Shown one piece after another: positions 6,605-7,473 of a stretch of DNA of 7,473 bases. Position numbers and translations under genes: made by a program. This DNA comes from Paracoccaceae bacterium. Its GTDB lineage: Bacteria > Pseudomonadota > Alphaproteobacteria > Rhodobacterales > Rhodobacteraceae. Below the pieces are notes generated by a model. That model saw only the letters and a list, made by a program, of their open reading frames with translations. It ran no database searches and had not been told where the DNA came from. The stretch spans positions 1-7,473 of the forward strand of contig DQCI01000219.1 of assembly GCA_003545125.1 (NCBI GenBank), in the 5' to 3' direction. Position 1 is the first letter of the stretch. The number at the start of each line of letters is the position of its first letter.

Positions 6605-7471
6605 TTGGCCCCCACAATCCTCATCGTCGGAAGCCTGCACTATGACATCATGGTCGAGGCCGATCACCTGCCACGCCGGGATGAAACCGCAGTCGGCACA
6701 CGCTGGTACCCGAAGTTTGGCGGCAAGGGCGGCAACCAGGCCGTCGCGGTCGCCGGGTCCGGCGGGCGTGCGCGGATGCTCGGCGCGGTCGGTTCAGACG
6801 CGTTCGGACGATTTCTGCGGGATCGGCTGATCGAAGCCGGCGTCGATGCGGGGTTGGTAGAGACGCACCCGGACGAAGGCTCTGGCATGAGCGTCGCGAT
6901 CGTCGATGGCGCGGGCGACTACGCCGCCACAATCGTGTCTGGCGTGAACCGGCGGATCGACCCGGACCGACTGGCCGCCGACCGCGTGTGGGACGACGTC
7001 GCCATGCTGGTGCTCCAGAACGAAGTGTCGGAGGCGGTCAACCTCGCCGCCGCTCGTGAAGCCAGGACCCGCCGCGTTCCGATCCTGCTCAACGCTGCGC
7101 CCGCGCGCGTCCTCGCGCCCGAGCTCGCGGCGCTCGTTGATGTGCTGGTCGTCAATTCCGTCGAAGCCGAGATGATGGGGGCCGGACCAGTACAAGACCT
7201 TCAAAGCGCGGCTGATGCGGCCGCTCAGCTCGGACGGCGCTTCCCGACGGTGGTTGTCACGGCCGGCGGCCTCGGCCTTGCCGCGGTCACGGGGCACGGT
7301 GTGCCGACCGAGCATCCCGCCGAGCCCGTCGAGGTGATTTCGACCCACGGCGCGGGTGATTGTTTCGTCGGGGCACTGGCTGTTGGTCTGGCCGTCGGAG
7401 ATCCGCTCAACGACGCCTTCAGATCAGCCTCTCATGCCGCCGCGCTGCACGTCTCGGCCATACGCGTCTGA
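6605..7471 (+). CDS. PfkB/ribokinase family carbohydrate kinase (kinase 2), TTG start, short C-terminus
   Basis: Second cytoplasmic sugar kinase, 288 residues, a distant paralogue of kinase 1. Motifs: G9-S-L-H-Y-D14 (sugar contact, His12 where ribokinase has Asn), GGKGGNQ (39-45, the same numbering as kinase 1), NAAPA, the NxxE motif N184-S-V-E187, and HGAGDCF with catalytic base D252. The usual T-T before GAGD is T-H here. The protein stops 36 residues after D252 (kinase 1 continues for 53), at ALHVSAIRV, so it lacks the R-P-G-x-x-x-S loop that completes the cation site in ribokinases. It may be a natural short form or the result of a small frameshift. The start is TTG, the only one giving the full family N-terminus because the frame has a stop at 6587-6589. 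Its catalytic residues are intact, so an active enzyme is likely. Substrate unknown. Confidence 0.88.
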   Translation: MAPTILIVGSLHYDIMVEADHLPRRDETAVGTRWYPKFGGKGGNQAVAVAGSGGRARMLGAVGSDAFGRFLRDRLIEAGVDAGLVETHPDEGSGMSVAIVDGAGDYAATIVSGVNRRIDPDRLAADRVWDDVAMLVLQNEVSEAVNLAAAREARTRRVPILLNAAPARVLAPELAALVDVLVVNSVEAEMMGAGPVQDLQSAADAAAQLGRRFPTVVVTAGGLGLAAVTGHGVPTEHPAEPVEVISTHGAGDCFVGALAVGLAVGDPLNDAFRSASHAAALHVSAIRV

Positions 7472-7473
7472 CA

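Noticed and set aside
5587..7471. A recent duplication giving the two kinases
   Set aside because: They share motif spacing but differ widely elsewhere, with different central motifs, different sugar-contact residues and different C-termini, so the pair is ancient or assembled from separate sources.

Overview
The window is high-GC DNA with dense, strongly GC-biased third codon positions. It carries one carbohydrate uptake and catabolism locus of a type common in Alphaproteobacteria (Rhodobacterales or Rhizobiales fit best). That placement is inferred from the style of the proteins and the gene order; no phylogenetic marker is present. No phage, IS, tRNA, rRNA or CRISPR signal was seen.

Layout. 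Positions 1-3729 (minus strand) encode, in transcription order, a Tat-exported family 1 solute-binding protein (2089-3729), a MalF-type permease (914-2020) and a MalG-type permease (1-899, cut off by the window edge just before its C-terminus). A perfect 13-bp GC stem followed by four T residues lies between the binding protein and the first permease. A 246-bp divergent control region (3730-3975) follows. On the plus strand come a MalK/UgpC-type ATPase (3976-5043), a FucU-type sugar mutarotase (5122-5574) and two different PfkB/ribokinase-family sugar kinases in tandem (5587-6510 and 6605-7471).

Together the genes suggest this route. A periplasmic protein binds a sugar, the CUT1-type ABC transporter imports it, the mutarotase equilibrates its anomers, and one or two kinases phosphorylate the sugar or a derivative. 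The sugar itself cannot be read from the window. Both kinases lack the Asn of the ribokinase sugar-binding motif (G-S-x-N-x-D), which argues against plain ribose. No isomerase, dehydrogenase, aldolase or regulator is present, so the pathway is probably incomplete here and may continue beyond either edge.

The most interesting points are the pair of divergent kinases beside a single mutarotase, the short C-terminus and TTG start of the second kinase, the split of the ABC transporter over two divergent units, and the RNA hairpins in the intergenic gaps. Nothing in the window is clearly a new class of system; the novelty, if any, lies in the substrate and pathway.
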